Shown in pieces: positions 32,780-41,959 of a stretch of DNA of 64,000 bases (position 1 is the stretch's first letter; each line of letters starts with the position of its first letter). Source of the stretch: Flavobacterium jumunjinense (GTDB lineage Bacteria; Bacteroidota; Bacteroidia; Flavobacteriales; Flavobacteriaceae); contig NZ_CP091285.1 in the NCBI RefSeq assembly GCF_021650975.2, positions 2,604,001 through 2,668,000 on the forward strand. Reading direction: 5' to 3'. The translations under genes were made by a program, and so were the position numbers. The notes below the pieces were generated by a model that worked only from the letters and a program-made list of their open reading frames with translations, had not been told where the DNA came from and did not search any database.

Positions 32780-33563
32780 TTATATTAAGAATAAAACGAA
32801 TTTTGTTCCAGAATATGGTGTGGTCTTAGGATCTGGTTTAGGTGGTTTTGTAGAAGATATTCAAGTTGCGTTTTCGATACCTTACACAGAAATTCCTAAT
32901 TTCCCTGTTTCTACTGTTCAAGGACATAAAGGAGCTTTATTGTTTGGAACAATTGGAGATAAAAAAGTGATGGCAATGCAAGGCAGATTTCATTATTATG
33001 AAGGCTACGACATGAAACAAGTTACTTTTCCAATTCGTGTAATGAAGCAATTGGGGATAGAAAAATTAATAGTTTCTAATGCATCTGGAGGTGTGAATCC
33101 TGTATTTCAAGTGGGGGATATTATGATTATTAAGGATCATGTGAATATGATGCCCGAGCATCCTTTAAGAGGTTTTAATGACGAACGATTTGGACCACGA
33201 TTTGTAAACATGAGTGAACCTTATTCTAAGGATATGATTGCTAAAGCAAAAATGATTGCAAAGACTTTAAATATAGCTGTTCAAGAAGGTGTGTATTTAG
33301 GTTTACAAGGACCAACGTTTGAAACACTAGCGGAATATAAAATGGTTAAAAATATTGGAGCAGATTGTGTAGGAATGTCTACAGTTCCAGAAGTAATTGT
33401 TGCCAAACACATGAACATGGATTGTTTTGGTATTTCTGTAATTACCGATATGGGTAATGAAGAAAGTATTGAAGAAGTAAATCACGAAGAAGTATTGGAA
33501 GCAGCTAAAAAAGCCGAGCCACATGTTCGAAATTTAATCAAAAACTTTATTCTTCATTATTAG
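32751..33563 (+). CDS. Purine nucleoside phosphorylase (PNP, trimeric type)
   Basis: 270 aa. GVVLGSGLGGFVED, the phosphate-binding start, VQGHKGALLFG, GRFHYYEGY and VSNASGGVNP are typical of the high-molecular-weight PNP/MTAP family, with VGMSTVPEVIVAKH later. It splits purine nucleosides with phosphate. It overlaps lpxK at its start, and its 3' end overlaps the convergent histidine kinase gene by 17 bp. Confidence 0.9.
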   Translation: MWEKVAETVNYIKNKTNFVPEYGVVLGSGLGGFVEDIQVAFSIPYTEIPNFPVSTVQGHKGALLFGTIGDKKVMAMQGRFHYYEGYDMKQVTFPIRVMKQLGIEKLIVSNASGGVNPVFQVGDIMIIKDHVNMMPEHPLRGFNDERFGPRFVNMSEPYSKDMIAKAKMIAKTLNIAVQEGVYLGLQGPTFETLAEYKMVKNIGADCVGMSTVPEVIVAKHMNMDCFGISVITDMGNEESIEEVNHEEVLEAAKKAEPHVRNLIKNFILHY

Positions 33564-35748
33564 AAAGAAAGCTAAATAAGATTTCATAAAACTCTTCAGG
33601 AACAAATGGTTTTGTTATTACTTCGTTCATTCCAAAAGACAATAACATTTCTCTGTTTTCATTTAAAGAAATTGCTGTTAAAGCAATAATAGGAGTTTTG
33701 GTATCAAATTTCCTAATTTCAGAAGTTGCTTCTGTTCCGTTAATACCAGGAAGATGAACATCCATAAGAACCAAATCATATTTGTTGGTTTTTAAATGTT
33801 CAATGGCTTCTTCACCATTATCAATAATAACCGAAGGAATGCCTTTTTGTTCCAGCATTTTTTGGGTAATCATTTGGTTTATCTTATTGTCTTCAACTAA
33901 TAATATCCTTCTTTTTTTATTAGAAGCATTTTTCTTGTTTAGCGTAATAGGTTCTTTCTTTTCTAAGGGTTCACCAATACCAAAAGTTAGGTCGAATTGT
34001 AAGCTTGTGCCTTTGTTTGCATCGCTTTCTAAATGGATGTTACTTCCTAAAATTTCTAATATTTTTTTAACAATAGAAAGTCCTAGACCTGTTCCTCCAT
34101 AAGTTCGGTTTATTTCAACAGAACCTTGACTAAAACTGTCGAAAATTGTTTCTTGTTTATCTTTTGGAATTCCAATTCCGTTGTCTTTTACTTCAAAAGA
34201 AAGAGTTGTATTATTTTCTCTTTCTTCTAGTTTTTTAATTATTAACCAAACATCTCCATTTTTACTAAACTTAATAGCATTGTTAACCAAATTGATTAAT
34301 ACTTGTGACAGTTTTGTAGGATCTCCAATAGTATAAGGGTAGATAGAACTATCTATTAAAAGATGGAAATTAATATTGTTTTCAATAATGAATTCGTTGA
34401 AAGAAATTTTGATATTCTCTACTAAGTCTACCAAATCGAAATTGATGTGTTCAACAAGTACTTTGTCCGATTCTAATCGGTTAATTTCTAAAATATCATT
34501 AATAAAAGTGAGAAGGTATTTTCCGGAAAATTCTAACGATTTTAAATAGTTTAACTGTGTTGCTTTTGGCTTTTCATTTAAAAGAATATATGCAATTCCG
34601 TTAATAGCATTTAAAGGTGTTCGTAACTCATGGCTAACGGTTGCAAGGAACTCTGAACGTGCTTTGTTGGCTCTTTCTGCTCTATCTTTTTCAATGGTTA
34701 ATTCTTTGTTTTTTTCTTTTAATAGTTTGTTCGTACTAATTCTAATTTTATTGTTTTTGTATAATGACAAACTAAGTAGCGATAAAATTGAAATTAGTGC
34801 AATACTAAGTATACTTATTAATTTTGTGAAACGTATCGTTTTCTGTTGACTTTTTTTCTCTTTGTCTAGTTCTTCAATGGTTTTCAATTGTTTATCAAAT
34901 TGAATTCTGTCGAAAGTGTTTTCAGATAGCGAATTGTTGTAAAAGTTGTCTAAAGAATCGGCAATGTCAACATAACGTTCAAGATAAATTTGAGACTTAT
35001 CGTATTGATTATCTTTTTTATAGGTATCGCTTAATTGTTTTAATATCTTTTTCTGTAATTGAATGTTTTTAGAATGTTTACTATTTAAAATTAAGGCTTT
35101 TTCAAAATAACTAATAGCGCTACTTGGTTCGTGTTTTAAATTTTCAATTTCGCCAATTTGATAATAAGCTTCAATTTTTGTATCTACAAAAGTATTGTTG
35201 TTAATAGATTGAATAACAGATTTGAAAATGGCTATAGCATTGTCATATTTTCCTCTGTTTTTCTGAATAATTCCCTTTTGGATATTGATTAATTCAATAG
35301 CATCAAGGAAATTTAAAGCAGTATAAATTTCTCCCGATTTTTTAAAATAGATTTCGGCAAGATCAATTTTATTTTTTTCAAGATAACATTTTCCTAAGCT
35401 ATAATAAGCTAATGCTAAATTGGCACTTGGAACATCTTTTTTATAAAGATTAATACTTCTAATAAAATTTTCAATAGCAGTATCTGGTCTGCCTAAATCA
35501 TAATAAACACCACCAAGAACTAAATAACAATCGGGCAATTTAGAATGAAGTTTGTTTTTTTTAGCATAATCGATAGCTTTTTCAGTATAAATTATAGCCT
35601 TGTTAAAGTAGCGTTTATCTTCTTTGTTGAACGATGCTATTTCAAGATAGAAATCGATACTATCATTAATTTCTGTTGTTAGTTTTAAAAGTGACTGCGA
35701 GTGACTTATTGAGCAAAAAAAGAATAAAGCAAATAATAAGCTCCTCAT
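33547..35748 (-). CDS. TPR-containing hybrid histidine kinase
   Basis: 733 aa. The signal peptide is followed by TPR-like repeats (about 40-280) on the outside, a transmembrane helix (about 305-325), a coiled linker, HisKA with FLATVSHELRTPLN (phospho-His), an HATPase domain (NLVNNAIKFS, DNGIGIP, GGTGLGLSIV) and a C-terminal receiver with LMDVHLPGING (phospho-Asp). There is no output domain, so it must pass phosphate on. The ligand is unknown. Confidence 0.9.
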   Translation of the reverse strand: MRSLLFALFFFCSISHSQSLLKLTTEINDSIDFYLEIASFNKEDKRYFNKAIIYTEKAIDYAKKNKLHSKLPDCYLVLGGVYYDLGRPDTAIENFIRSINLYKKDVPSANLALAYYSLGKCYLEKNKIDLAEIYFKKSGEIYTALNFLDAIELINIQKGIIQKNRGKYDNAIAIFKSVIQSINNNTFVDTKIEAYYQIGEIENLKHEPSSAISYFEKALILNSKHSKNIQLQKKILKQLSDTYKKDNQYDKSQIYLERYVDIADSLDNFYNNSLSENTFDRIQFDKQLKTIEELDKEKKSQQKTIRFTKLISILSIALISILSLLSLSLYKNNKIRISTNKLLKEKNKELTIEKDRAERANKARSEFLATVSHELRTPLNAINGIAYILLNEKPKATQLNYLKSLEFSGKYLLTFINDILEINRLESDKVLVEHINFDLVDLVENIKISFNEFIIENNINFHLLIDSSIYPYTIGDPTKLSQVLINLVNNAIKFSKNGDVWLIIKKLEERENNTTLSFEVKDNGIGIPKDKQETIFDSFSQGSVEINRTYGGTGLGLSIVKKILEILGSNIHLESDANKGTSLQFDLTFGIGEPLEKKEPITLNKKNASNKKRRILLVEDNKINQMITQKMLEQKGIPSVIIDNGEEAIEHLKTNKYDLVLMDVHLPGINGTEATSEIRKFDTKTPIIALTAISLNENREMLLSFGMNEVITKPFVPEEFYEILFSFLSNNEE

Positions 35749-35838
35749 TATTAATAGAAATTAGTTGTTAATTAGTAGTAAACGTTTCTCAAAAATATAC
35801 ATTTTTTTCTAATGTAAAAATTTATTTATAATATCGTT

Positions 35839-36843
35839 TTAGTCGGTTTCGTTTTTTGTAACAAATAGAATTAAATCGATTATACGAGATGAATATCCAA
35901 TTTCATTATCATACCAACCAACAACTTTAATCATTTTATCGATTACAGAAGTAAGTTGCGCATCAAACAAGCAAGAATGTCTATTGCCAATAATATCAAC
36001 AGAAACAATTGGGTCTTCGGTATAGTCTAGAATACCTTTAAGGTTCGTATTAGCAGCTTTTTTGAAAGCTTCGTTAATTTCTTCAATACTCACTTGTCTT
36101 TTAACATTGAAAGTAATATCGGTTAATGAACCATCTGGAACAGGAACACGAATTCCACAACCTCCAATTTTACCTTCAAGTTCGGGGAAAATTTTTGATA
36201 ATGCTTTTGCTGCACCAGTTGTTGTTGGAACAATTGATTGTGATGCACCTCTTGCTCTCCTTAAATCCTTATGTGGTTGATCGTGTAAACTTTGATCTGT
36301 GGTATAAGAATGTACAGTAGTAATATAAGCTTGCTCAATTTCGCACAATTCCTGAATGACCTTAAGCATTGGAGCAGCATTGTTTGTTGTGCAACTTGCA
36401 TTGGATATTATTGTTTCCGAACCATCTAAAATAGATTCGTTAACACCTAAAACAACTGTTTTTATAGCGTCATCTTCTGGAGGAACAGATAGGATTACTT
36501 TTTTAGCACCAGCATCAATATGTTGTTGTAAAGTAGTAACTGTTTTAAACTTTCCAGTAGCTTCAATAACAATGTCTATGTTTAATGATTTCCAGTCAAG
36601 ATTTTTAATCTCTCTTTCATGAAAAAACAAATATTCTTTCTCGTCAATTATAATAGCTTGTTCGTTATAGTTTGTTTTTGCTTGTAGCACACCATGAATA
36701 CTGTCATATTTAATAAGATGACTCATGGTTTTATTGTCTGCAATGTCGTTTATAGCCACAACTTCTATAGAAGGGTGGTTTAATAATAATCGGAATAAAT
36801 TTCGGCCAATTCTTCCAAAGCCGTTAATAGCAATCCTTGTCAT
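35839..36843 (-). CDS. gap: Glyceraldehyde-3-phosphate dehydrogenase
   Basis: 334 aa, the standard length. NAD-binding GFGRIGRNLF at the N-terminus and the active-site Cys in SNASCTTN with the later His-containing TTVHSYT identify it. It catalyses phosphorylating oxidation of GAP. The rather diverged internal sequence (CEIEQAYITTVHSYTTDQ) suggests it may be a second GAPDH isoform. The gene stands alone on the minus strand. Confidence 0.9.
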   Translation of the reverse strand: MTRIAINGFGRIGRNLFRLLLNHPSIEVVAINDIADNKTMSHLIKYDSIHGVLQAKTNYNEQAIIIDEKEYLFFHEREIKNLDWKSLNIDIVIEATGKFKTVTTLQQHIDAGAKKVILSVPPEDDAIKTVVLGVNESILDGSETIISNASCTTNNAAPMLKVIQELCEIEQAYITTVHSYTTDQSLHDQPHKDLRRARGASQSIVPTTTGAAKALSKIFPELEGKIGGCGIRVPVPDGSLTDITFNVKRQVSIEEINEAFKKAANTNLKGILDYTEDPIVSVDIIGNRHSCLFDAQLTSVIDKMIKVVGWYDNEIGYSSRIIDLILFVTKNETD

Positions 36844-36884
36844 TTCTATTGAAAAAAATTAGAGTATAAAAGTAAGGAATATAT

Positions 36885-36892
36885 TATATTTG
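36885..36892 (+). promoter_or_regulatory. Possible -7 box for the MuiA-like gene
   Basis: TATATTTG matches TAnnTTTG, 58 bp before ATG 36,950. No clear -33 box was found. Confidence 0.35.
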
Positions 36893-36949
36893 TTAAGTAG
36901 TAAAAGCGATTATTTAAAAAATAGATATAAAAATTAAGACATATTAGGT

Positions 36950-38815
36950 ATGAATGTACAAAAAAGGGTGGTATTTGGAATTGTTTTTTCGATTTTGGTA
37001 GTTTTTAGTTCCTTTTCACAGCAAAAAACAAAAAATGTAATTTCGAAAATAAACAACGTAATTGTTTTTACAGAAGGAGCACAAATAACTAGAAATGGAA
37101 AAACAACATTAGAGTCTGGAAAAACAGAATTAGTATTTAGTGGTGTTTCACCTAGAATAGATAAGCAAAGTCTTCAAGTTAAAGGATCGGGTAATTTTAC
37201 AATTTTGTCTGTTGTACACCAAAATAATTTTTTAAAAGAACAAGAAAACAGAAGCGAAATTGAAAAATTAGAGGCAAGTAAAAAGAGTTTGGAACAAAAT
37301 AAAACAACCGAAACAAATATATTAGCGATTCTTCAAAATGAGGAAAATATTTTAGCTAAGAACCAAGTAATTGGAGGAGTTAATTCGGGCTTGAAAGCAA
37401 TTGAACTGAAAGAAGCGGTAGATTTTCATAGACAGCGTTTGGTCGATTTGATTAAGCAGAAAACAGAAATAAATGAAAGAGTAGCGACAATAGATAGTGA
37501 TTTAATAAAACTCAACAAACAATTAAAAGCCTTAAATCAATCCGATGAAAAGGCTACAAGCGATATTGTTGTTACGGTTTCTGCATCTTCGAGCGTTACT
37601 AATGCTAAGTTTGAGATCGATTATTATGTATTCAATGCGGGTTGGTTTTCAAATTATGATTTAAGAGTAGAAGATGTCAATAGTCCAATAGATTTGTTAT
37701 TAAAAGCAAATATTTTTCAAAGTTCTGGAGAAGATTGGAAAGATGTAAATTTATCGATATCCAGTGGTAACCCTACAGAAAGTGGTGTGTCACCAACAAT
37801 AAACCCGTGGTTTTTGAATTTAAATAGCCGTAGAAGTACAGGAGGTTCTGTTCAAGCTTATGGTCAGTTAATAGGAAACACTGTTTCGGGAAAAATTTCA
37901 GATAGTTATGGTCCTTTGCCTGGCGCATCTGTAATGGTTAAGGGAACTTCTATAGGAGCTCAAGCCGATTTTGACGGAAATTATTCAATAAAAGTACCTC
38001 ATGTAAATTGCGAGTTAGTATTTTCTTATATAAGTATGAAATCTCAAATTGTGCAAGTAAGAAACAATACTATAAACGTGGTTCTAGAGCATGATGTGGC
38101 CCAGCTTGAAGCTGTTGTTGTTACAGCTTATAGTAGGAAAAAATCAAGAAAAAAAGAAGAAGACGAATTTAAATCGCAACCTTTAGAAACGAGTGTTAAT
38201 TATCAACCAACTACAATAACCTATGATATTGATGTTCCTTATACAGTTTTGAACGATGGTAAAGTGTATACTGCGGAAATCAAAAAGTTTAATTTACCAG
38301 CAGATTATCAATATATGGCAGTGCCAAAACTAGATAAAAACGCCTATTTAACAGCAAAAATTACAGATTGGCAAGATTTGAATTTGTTCGATGGTGAATT
38401 GAATTTGTTTTTTGAAGGAGCCTTTCTAGGTAAATCTTTGTTGGACTTGCAAAATGCTTCAGATACTTTAGAAATTTCTTTAGGGAAAGATAAGGGCATT
38501 GCAATTGAAAGAAAACAGTTAAAAGAATACAAATCGAAACAATTCTTAAGCAGTAATAAAACAGAAAGTAGAGCTTTTGAAATTGCTGTAAAGAACAATA
38601 AACCTTATGCTGTTACTATTACAATCCTGGATCAATTTCCAATAAGTACTACAAAAGAAATAACAGTTTTTGATGAAGAGTATAATGAAGGTGTGATGAA
38701 TGAAGAAACTAAATTAGTGACTTGGAAGTTAAAATTGCCTTCAAAATCGGAAAAGAAATTAAATTTAAAATACAAAGTAAAGAGTCCTAAAAATGCTTCC
38801 CTCATATTAGATTAA
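36950..38815 (+). CDS. MuiA-like protein (DUF4140/DUF4139) with inserted carboxypeptidase-regulatory domain
   Basis: 621 aa. A signal peptide (about 1-24) is followed by a DUF4140-type N-terminal domain (VIVFTEGAQITRNGKTTLESGKTELVFSG), a coiled coil (about 95-190) and a DUF4139-type region that is interrupted at about 310-395 by a CarboxypepD_reg-like domain (GKISDSYGPLPGASV, DFDGNYSI). The family is named for a mucoidy inhibitor, but its activity is unknown. It is secreted or periplasmic. Confidence 0.8.
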   Translation: MNVQKRVVFGIVFSILVVFSSFSQQKTKNVISKINNVIVFTEGAQITRNGKTTLESGKTELVFSGVSPRIDKQSLQVKGSGNFTILSVVHQNNFLKEQENRSEIEKLEASKKSLEQNKTTETNILAILQNEENILAKNQVIGGVNSGLKAIELKEAVDFHRQRLVDLIKQKTEINERVATIDSDLIKLNKQLKALNQSDEKATSDIVVTVSASSSVTNAKFEIDYYVFNAGWFSNYDLRVEDVNSPIDLLLKANIFQSSGEDWKDVNLSISSGNPTESGVSPTINPWFLNLNSRRSTGGSVQAYGQLIGNTVSGKISDSYGPLPGASVMVKGTSIGAQADFDGNYSIKVPHVNCELVFSYISMKSQIVQVRNNTINVVLEHDVAQLEAVVVTAYSRKKSRKKEEDEFKSQPLETSVNYQPTTITYDIDVPYTVLNDGKVYTAEIKKFNLPADYQYMAVPKLDKNAYLTAKITDWQDLNLFDGELNLFFEGAFLGKSLLDLQNASDTLEISLGKDKGIAIERKQLKEYKSKQFLSSNKTESRAFEIAVKNNKPYAVTITILDQFPISTTKEITVFDEEYNEGVMNEETKLVTWKLKLPSKSEKKLNLKYKVKSPKNASLILD

Positions 38816-38849
38816 AAATTTAATTTTTTTAAGGAGCAGAAAAATTGTC

Positions 38850-38928
38850 ATTCAGTAGAAAATAGTCCCGCTATCCACTATATCTGTCATTGCTACGTTC
38901 CTTACAATGACAGGATGCCGTTGCTATC
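38850..38928. repeat. REP-like repeat, left part (interrupted by IS4)
   Basis: TGTCATTGCTACGTTCCTTACAATGACA is followed by GGATGCCGTTGCTATC. Its continuation GGGGCT lies at 40,378-40,383, after the IS4 element. The joined sequence GGATGCCG..CTATCGGGGCTA resembles GGATATCG..CTATCAGGGCTA at 61,015-61,037. Confidence 0.55.
38920..38928. repeat. IS4-family target duplication, left copy
   Basis: GTTGCTATC, repeated at 40,369-40,377. Confidence 0.85.
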
Positions 38929-40317
38929 CTACCGTGTGGACACATCTTGAAATAATTGCCATCCTTGCATAATTGAAGCGAATTTTTGAATTCCAATAGA
39001 AAAAGTAGTTATTCCAGGTTTTCGAGCACTAGTATATCCTTTCCATCCTCCAAGTCTAGCAATTGCCCATACATATCTTTTCAAATCCTTTTCTTTATAA
39101 GGATTTTTTAATTTTTCTGTTTTACCTTCTAATTTTATTATCTGATATTCTAAACATTCAAGTTCTTGATTGGTAAAACAACTTCTTGATTCTATTTCAT
39201 GTTCTGGCATATCGTAGGCTATTTGCATTAAAAATAGCTTAACAATTGTTTCCATCATCATTAAAGTTAATTTTCGGATGGATTTAGCTGAACCTAATTC
39301 ACTGGCTTCTATATTAAATCCTTCTTTTTTTAGTATCCTAAAAATTTCTTCTATTACCCATCTACAGGTATACCAATCAATACATTGTAAAGCAGTTTCT
39401 AAATCTAAAACTTTAATAGTTGTTAATAGTTTCCAACATATTGGATTTTCAATATTCTCACCAATTTCTTTCGCTTCTATAATATATAAATCAACACTAT
39501 CTGGTGCATTTTTCGAAACTAAATCGTTTTTTTGAATAGTAACAGCTGAAAACCTTACCTCTAAAGTAGCTTCTCGCTTACTTATGTTTCTTCGTTTATC
39601 TCCTTCTAGTGCAATGGTATATTTTCCTTGAAGAGGCTCATTAGCTATAAAGTCAAATAATTTTATCTTATTTAATAATGTTCTGTTGGCTCTAGCCCTT
39701 ACTAGCAACTCTGTCTTTTCATCAGGTACTATCGCAAATTGCTCATAAATATCACCTTCTCTATCTTGGATTATGATGATTTTTTTTGCCTTCTCTAGAG
39801 CTTCTTTTGATTTTTCAGAAGATTCTATCCACTTGTATGATTCTTTTTCTTCAATAGGTAATTTATTGTAATTTCTTTCCTGTTTTGTAAGTTTCTCTAG
39901 AGGTCTATTCCATATTTTAACATCAGAAAAACCATAAGGAATGAAATTATAAGCATCAACAACAAAGCTAGGGTGCAATAAAAAGCCAATCCCACCTTTT
40001 GCAGCATTAGTAGTGCCAATGAATCCGTCCTTTTTAATCCTATTTTTATGATTATAAAGATTTACTTCACTTGTGTCTTGTATGCATAAAACTGTTTTAT
40101 CTAAACAGGAAGTGATACAATTAGAAGACATATTTTTGATTAATTTTGATTCTGAGATCCTATTATTCTGTAAAAAACGATAAAAAGCTTTACACTCCGA
40201 TTCATTTTGGGTGATTTGTCGAATAGAATGAACACTATTACAAAATAAACTGTCCAAAATCAAATTACTTCGTCTAAGTAATCGAGAATCTTCAATATCA
40301 GTAAAATGTCTACGCAT
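38929..40317 (-). CDS. IS4-family transposase (DDE, YREK motif)
   Basis: 462 aa. The N-terminal part (RRHFTDIEDSRLLRRSNLILDSL) resembles the Tn5/IS50 subgroup. DDE residues lie in CIQDTSEVN (first Asp), IIIQDREGDIYE (second Asp) and the YREK signature YTCRWVIEEIFRILKKEG, which carries the Glu (about residue 305). This is a cut-and-paste transposase and appears full length. The 9-bp duplication agrees with the IS50-type subgroup. Confidence 0.9.
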   Translation of the reverse strand: MRRHFTDIEDSRLLRRSNLILDSLFCNSVHSIRQITQNESECKAFYRFLQNNRISESKLIKNMSSNCITSCLDKTVLCIQDTSEVNLYNHKNRIKKDGFIGTTNAAKGGIGFLLHPSFVVDAYNFIPYGFSDVKIWNRPLEKLTKQERNYNKLPIEEKESYKWIESSEKSKEALEKAKKIIIIQDREGDIYEQFAIVPDEKTELLVRARANRTLLNKIKLFDFIANEPLQGKYTIALEGDKRRNISKREATLEVRFSAVTIQKNDLVSKNAPDSVDLYIIEAKEIGENIENPICWKLLTTIKVLDLETALQCIDWYTCRWVIEEIFRILKKEGFNIEASELGSAKSIRKLTLMMMETIVKLFLMQIAYDMPEHEIESRSCFTNQELECLEYQIIKLEGKTEKLKNPYKEKDLKRYVWAIARLGGWKGYTSARKPGITTFSIGIQKFASIMQGWQLFQDVSTR

Positions 40318-40368
40318 AATTTATATTTGGTCTAAAATAGTGAAAATATAGATGTGTCCACACGGTAG
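38929..40368 (-). mobile_element. IS4-family insertion sequence (1,440 bp)
   Basis: Perfect 19-bp terminal inverted repeats CTACCGTGTGGACACATCT (38,929-38,947 and 40,350-40,368) flank one transposase gene, and a 9-bp target duplication GTTGCTATC lies outside. The transposase stop codon is inside the left repeat. The element looks intact. Its right-hand target copy is used by IS110 copy 2 as part of its own target site. Confidence 0.9.
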
Positions 40369-40377
40369 GTTGCTATC
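40369..40377. repeat. IS4-family target duplication, right copy
   Basis: GTTGCTATC, matching 38,920-38,928. Confidence 0.85.
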
Positions 40378-40383
40378 GGGGCT

Positions 40384-40625
40384 CATATCTTTACTTTAAA
40401 TAAAAAGATGAAGTACGTATCTTTGAAATAGTAATCATTAATAAACAAAACCAAGTTGCAAAATTCTATCGGGGCGAAATACATTTATGATGATATTGCA
40501 TACATTAGGCTAATCAATTTGGTTTTAATTACATTCAAGTCTCAATAGTACTTAATCACTTTGTTTTATATAAAGATGCTGTATAAAAAATGAGCGAAGA
40601 CCATTGTAGTTTTTTGTTTATTATT
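40384..40625 (+). ncRNA. Predicted IS110 bridge RNA, copy 2
   Basis: A 12-bp stem (40,447-40,458 with 40,515-40,526, one G-U pair) encloses a 56-nt loop. CTATCGGGGC in the loop (40,466-40,475) equals the 10 bases of left flank and core at 40,373-40,382. TTAG at 40,505-40,508 is complementary to the right-hand core and flank CTAA (41,841-41,844). A second loop carries ATAGTAC (40,545-40,551), identical to the element's right end (41,834-41,840). This is the same architecture as copy 1, with the single donor-end base change (C to T) mirrored in the guide. Confidence 0.75.
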
Positions 40626-40639
40626 CAAATCAAGATGTT

Positions 40640-41701
40640 ATGAATTTAAAGTATTCGATTGGACTTGATGTTTCTAGTAAAAAAATTAATGCGTGTATTA
40701 GCATTATTGATGAAAGGCAAAAAGTAATTGTTAAATCTAGTTGTATTATTCCTAATACTAAAAAAGGTTTTTATGCTTTAGTAGTTTGGATTAACAAGCA
40801 TAAGAAAGAATTTATTCCTGTTGTAATTTGTATGGAAGCGACAGGTATTTATCATGAGAATTGTGCCTATTATTTGTTTGATCAAGGTTTTTCTGTTTCA
40901 ATTATTTTACCTAATAAAGCTAAAAAATATATAGAAGCTATTGGATTAAAGACAAAAAATGATAGTATTGATGCGAAAGGATTATCACAAATGGGAGCCG
41001 AGCAATGTTTAGAAATATGGCAACCTATGGGTGAATTTTTTTATCAGCTACGACTTTTAACTAGGCAACATCAAAATGTAACTGAATTGAAAACAGTTTT
41101 AAAAAATCAATTAGATGCTTTGAGTTTTGCAATGCATCAATCGGAATCTGTAATTAGTCAGTTAAAACAAACCATAGCGTTATTTGAAGCACAAATTAAA
41201 GAATTAAATAAAGCTATTTTAAAACACATAAAATCAAATCAAGAAATAGAACAAAGGATAAATAATATAGAATCTATAAAAGGATTAGGTGTGTTGACAA
41301 TTGCAACAGTATTGGCAGAAACAAATGGTTTTGAATTGTTTTCCAATTACAAGCAAGTGGTTTCCTATGCTGGTTATGATGTTGTAGAAGCACAATCAGG
41401 GACTCGAGTTGGAAAAACTAAAATATCAAAAAGAGGCAATTCACGAATACGTCGAGCCATGCATATGCCATCGTTAGTAGTTATTAAATGTAAAGTAAAA
41501 AAGTTTAAAGACTTATATGACAGAACCTATGAGAAGCATGGTGTAAAAATGAAAAGTTATGTTGCAGTTCAAAAGAAATTATTGGTAATGATCTATCAAT
41601 TATGGAAAAAGAATGAAAAATATAATCCTGAGTTTGAAATTAATATTCAAGAAAAGGAGCAGGAGTTTTCCTCTCTGCTCGGCTTTGCAAAAGCCGTCTA
41701 A
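40640..41701 (+). CDS. IS110-family recombinase (DEDD), copy 2
   Basis: 353 aa. SIGLDVSSKKINACI, EATGIYHEN and KNDSIDAKGLSQMGAE supply the RuvC-like acidic residues. IKGLGVLTIATVLAE and GYDVVEAQSGTRVGKTKISKRGN hold the Tnp domain and likely catalytic Ser. It is clearly homologous to copy 1 along its whole length but diverged, so the two are separate arrivals or an old duplication rather than a recent copy. Confidence 0.9.
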   Translation: MNLKYSIGLDVSSKKINACISIIDERQKVIVKSSCIIPNTKKGFYALVVWINKHKKEFIPVVICMEATGIYHENCAYYLFDQGFSVSIILPNKAKKYIEAIGLKTKNDSIDAKGLSQMGAEQCLEIWQPMGEFFYQLRLLTRQHQNVTELKTVLKNQLDALSFAMHQSESVISQLKQTIALFEAQIKELNKAILKHIKSNQEIEQRINNIESIKGLGVLTIATVLAETNGFELFSNYKQVVSYAGYDVVEAQSGTRVGKTKISKRGNSRIRRAMHMPSLVVIKCKVKKFKDLYDRTYEKHGVKMKSYVAVQKKLLVMIYQLWKKNEKYNPEFEINIQEKEQEFSSLLGFAKAV

Positions 41702-41959
41702 TAAAAAAAGTAGAAAAAAGCCCCAAACAAGTTGAGGCTAAACAGGATATACATTCAGTGAAATGTCACAGTATGAATTCCCTCTGCTAATGTAAAAATA
41801 ATAAAAATTAACAAAATAAGTTAGGTAATTAAGATAGTACCTAAAAAACACGTTTCTAATTTTAGACATAATCTAATAATGAGGTTGTTGTAATTTTTGT
41901 CTATAGAAAAACAAGTCATATTCGACATTCAGGAATTTTGTGTTGTTTTTTTAAAAAAC

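Larger units (their letters stand above)
40382..41842 (+). mobile_element. IS110-family insertion sequence, copy 2
   Basis: Bounded by CT cores at 40,382-40,383 and 41,841-41,842 (1,461 bp, against 1,464 bp for copy 1). The left end CT-CATATCTTT and right end GATAGTAC-CT match copy 1 except for one base (GAC/GAT). It is inserted in a REP-like repeat whose left side had already been split by the IS4 element. Confidence 0.8.
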
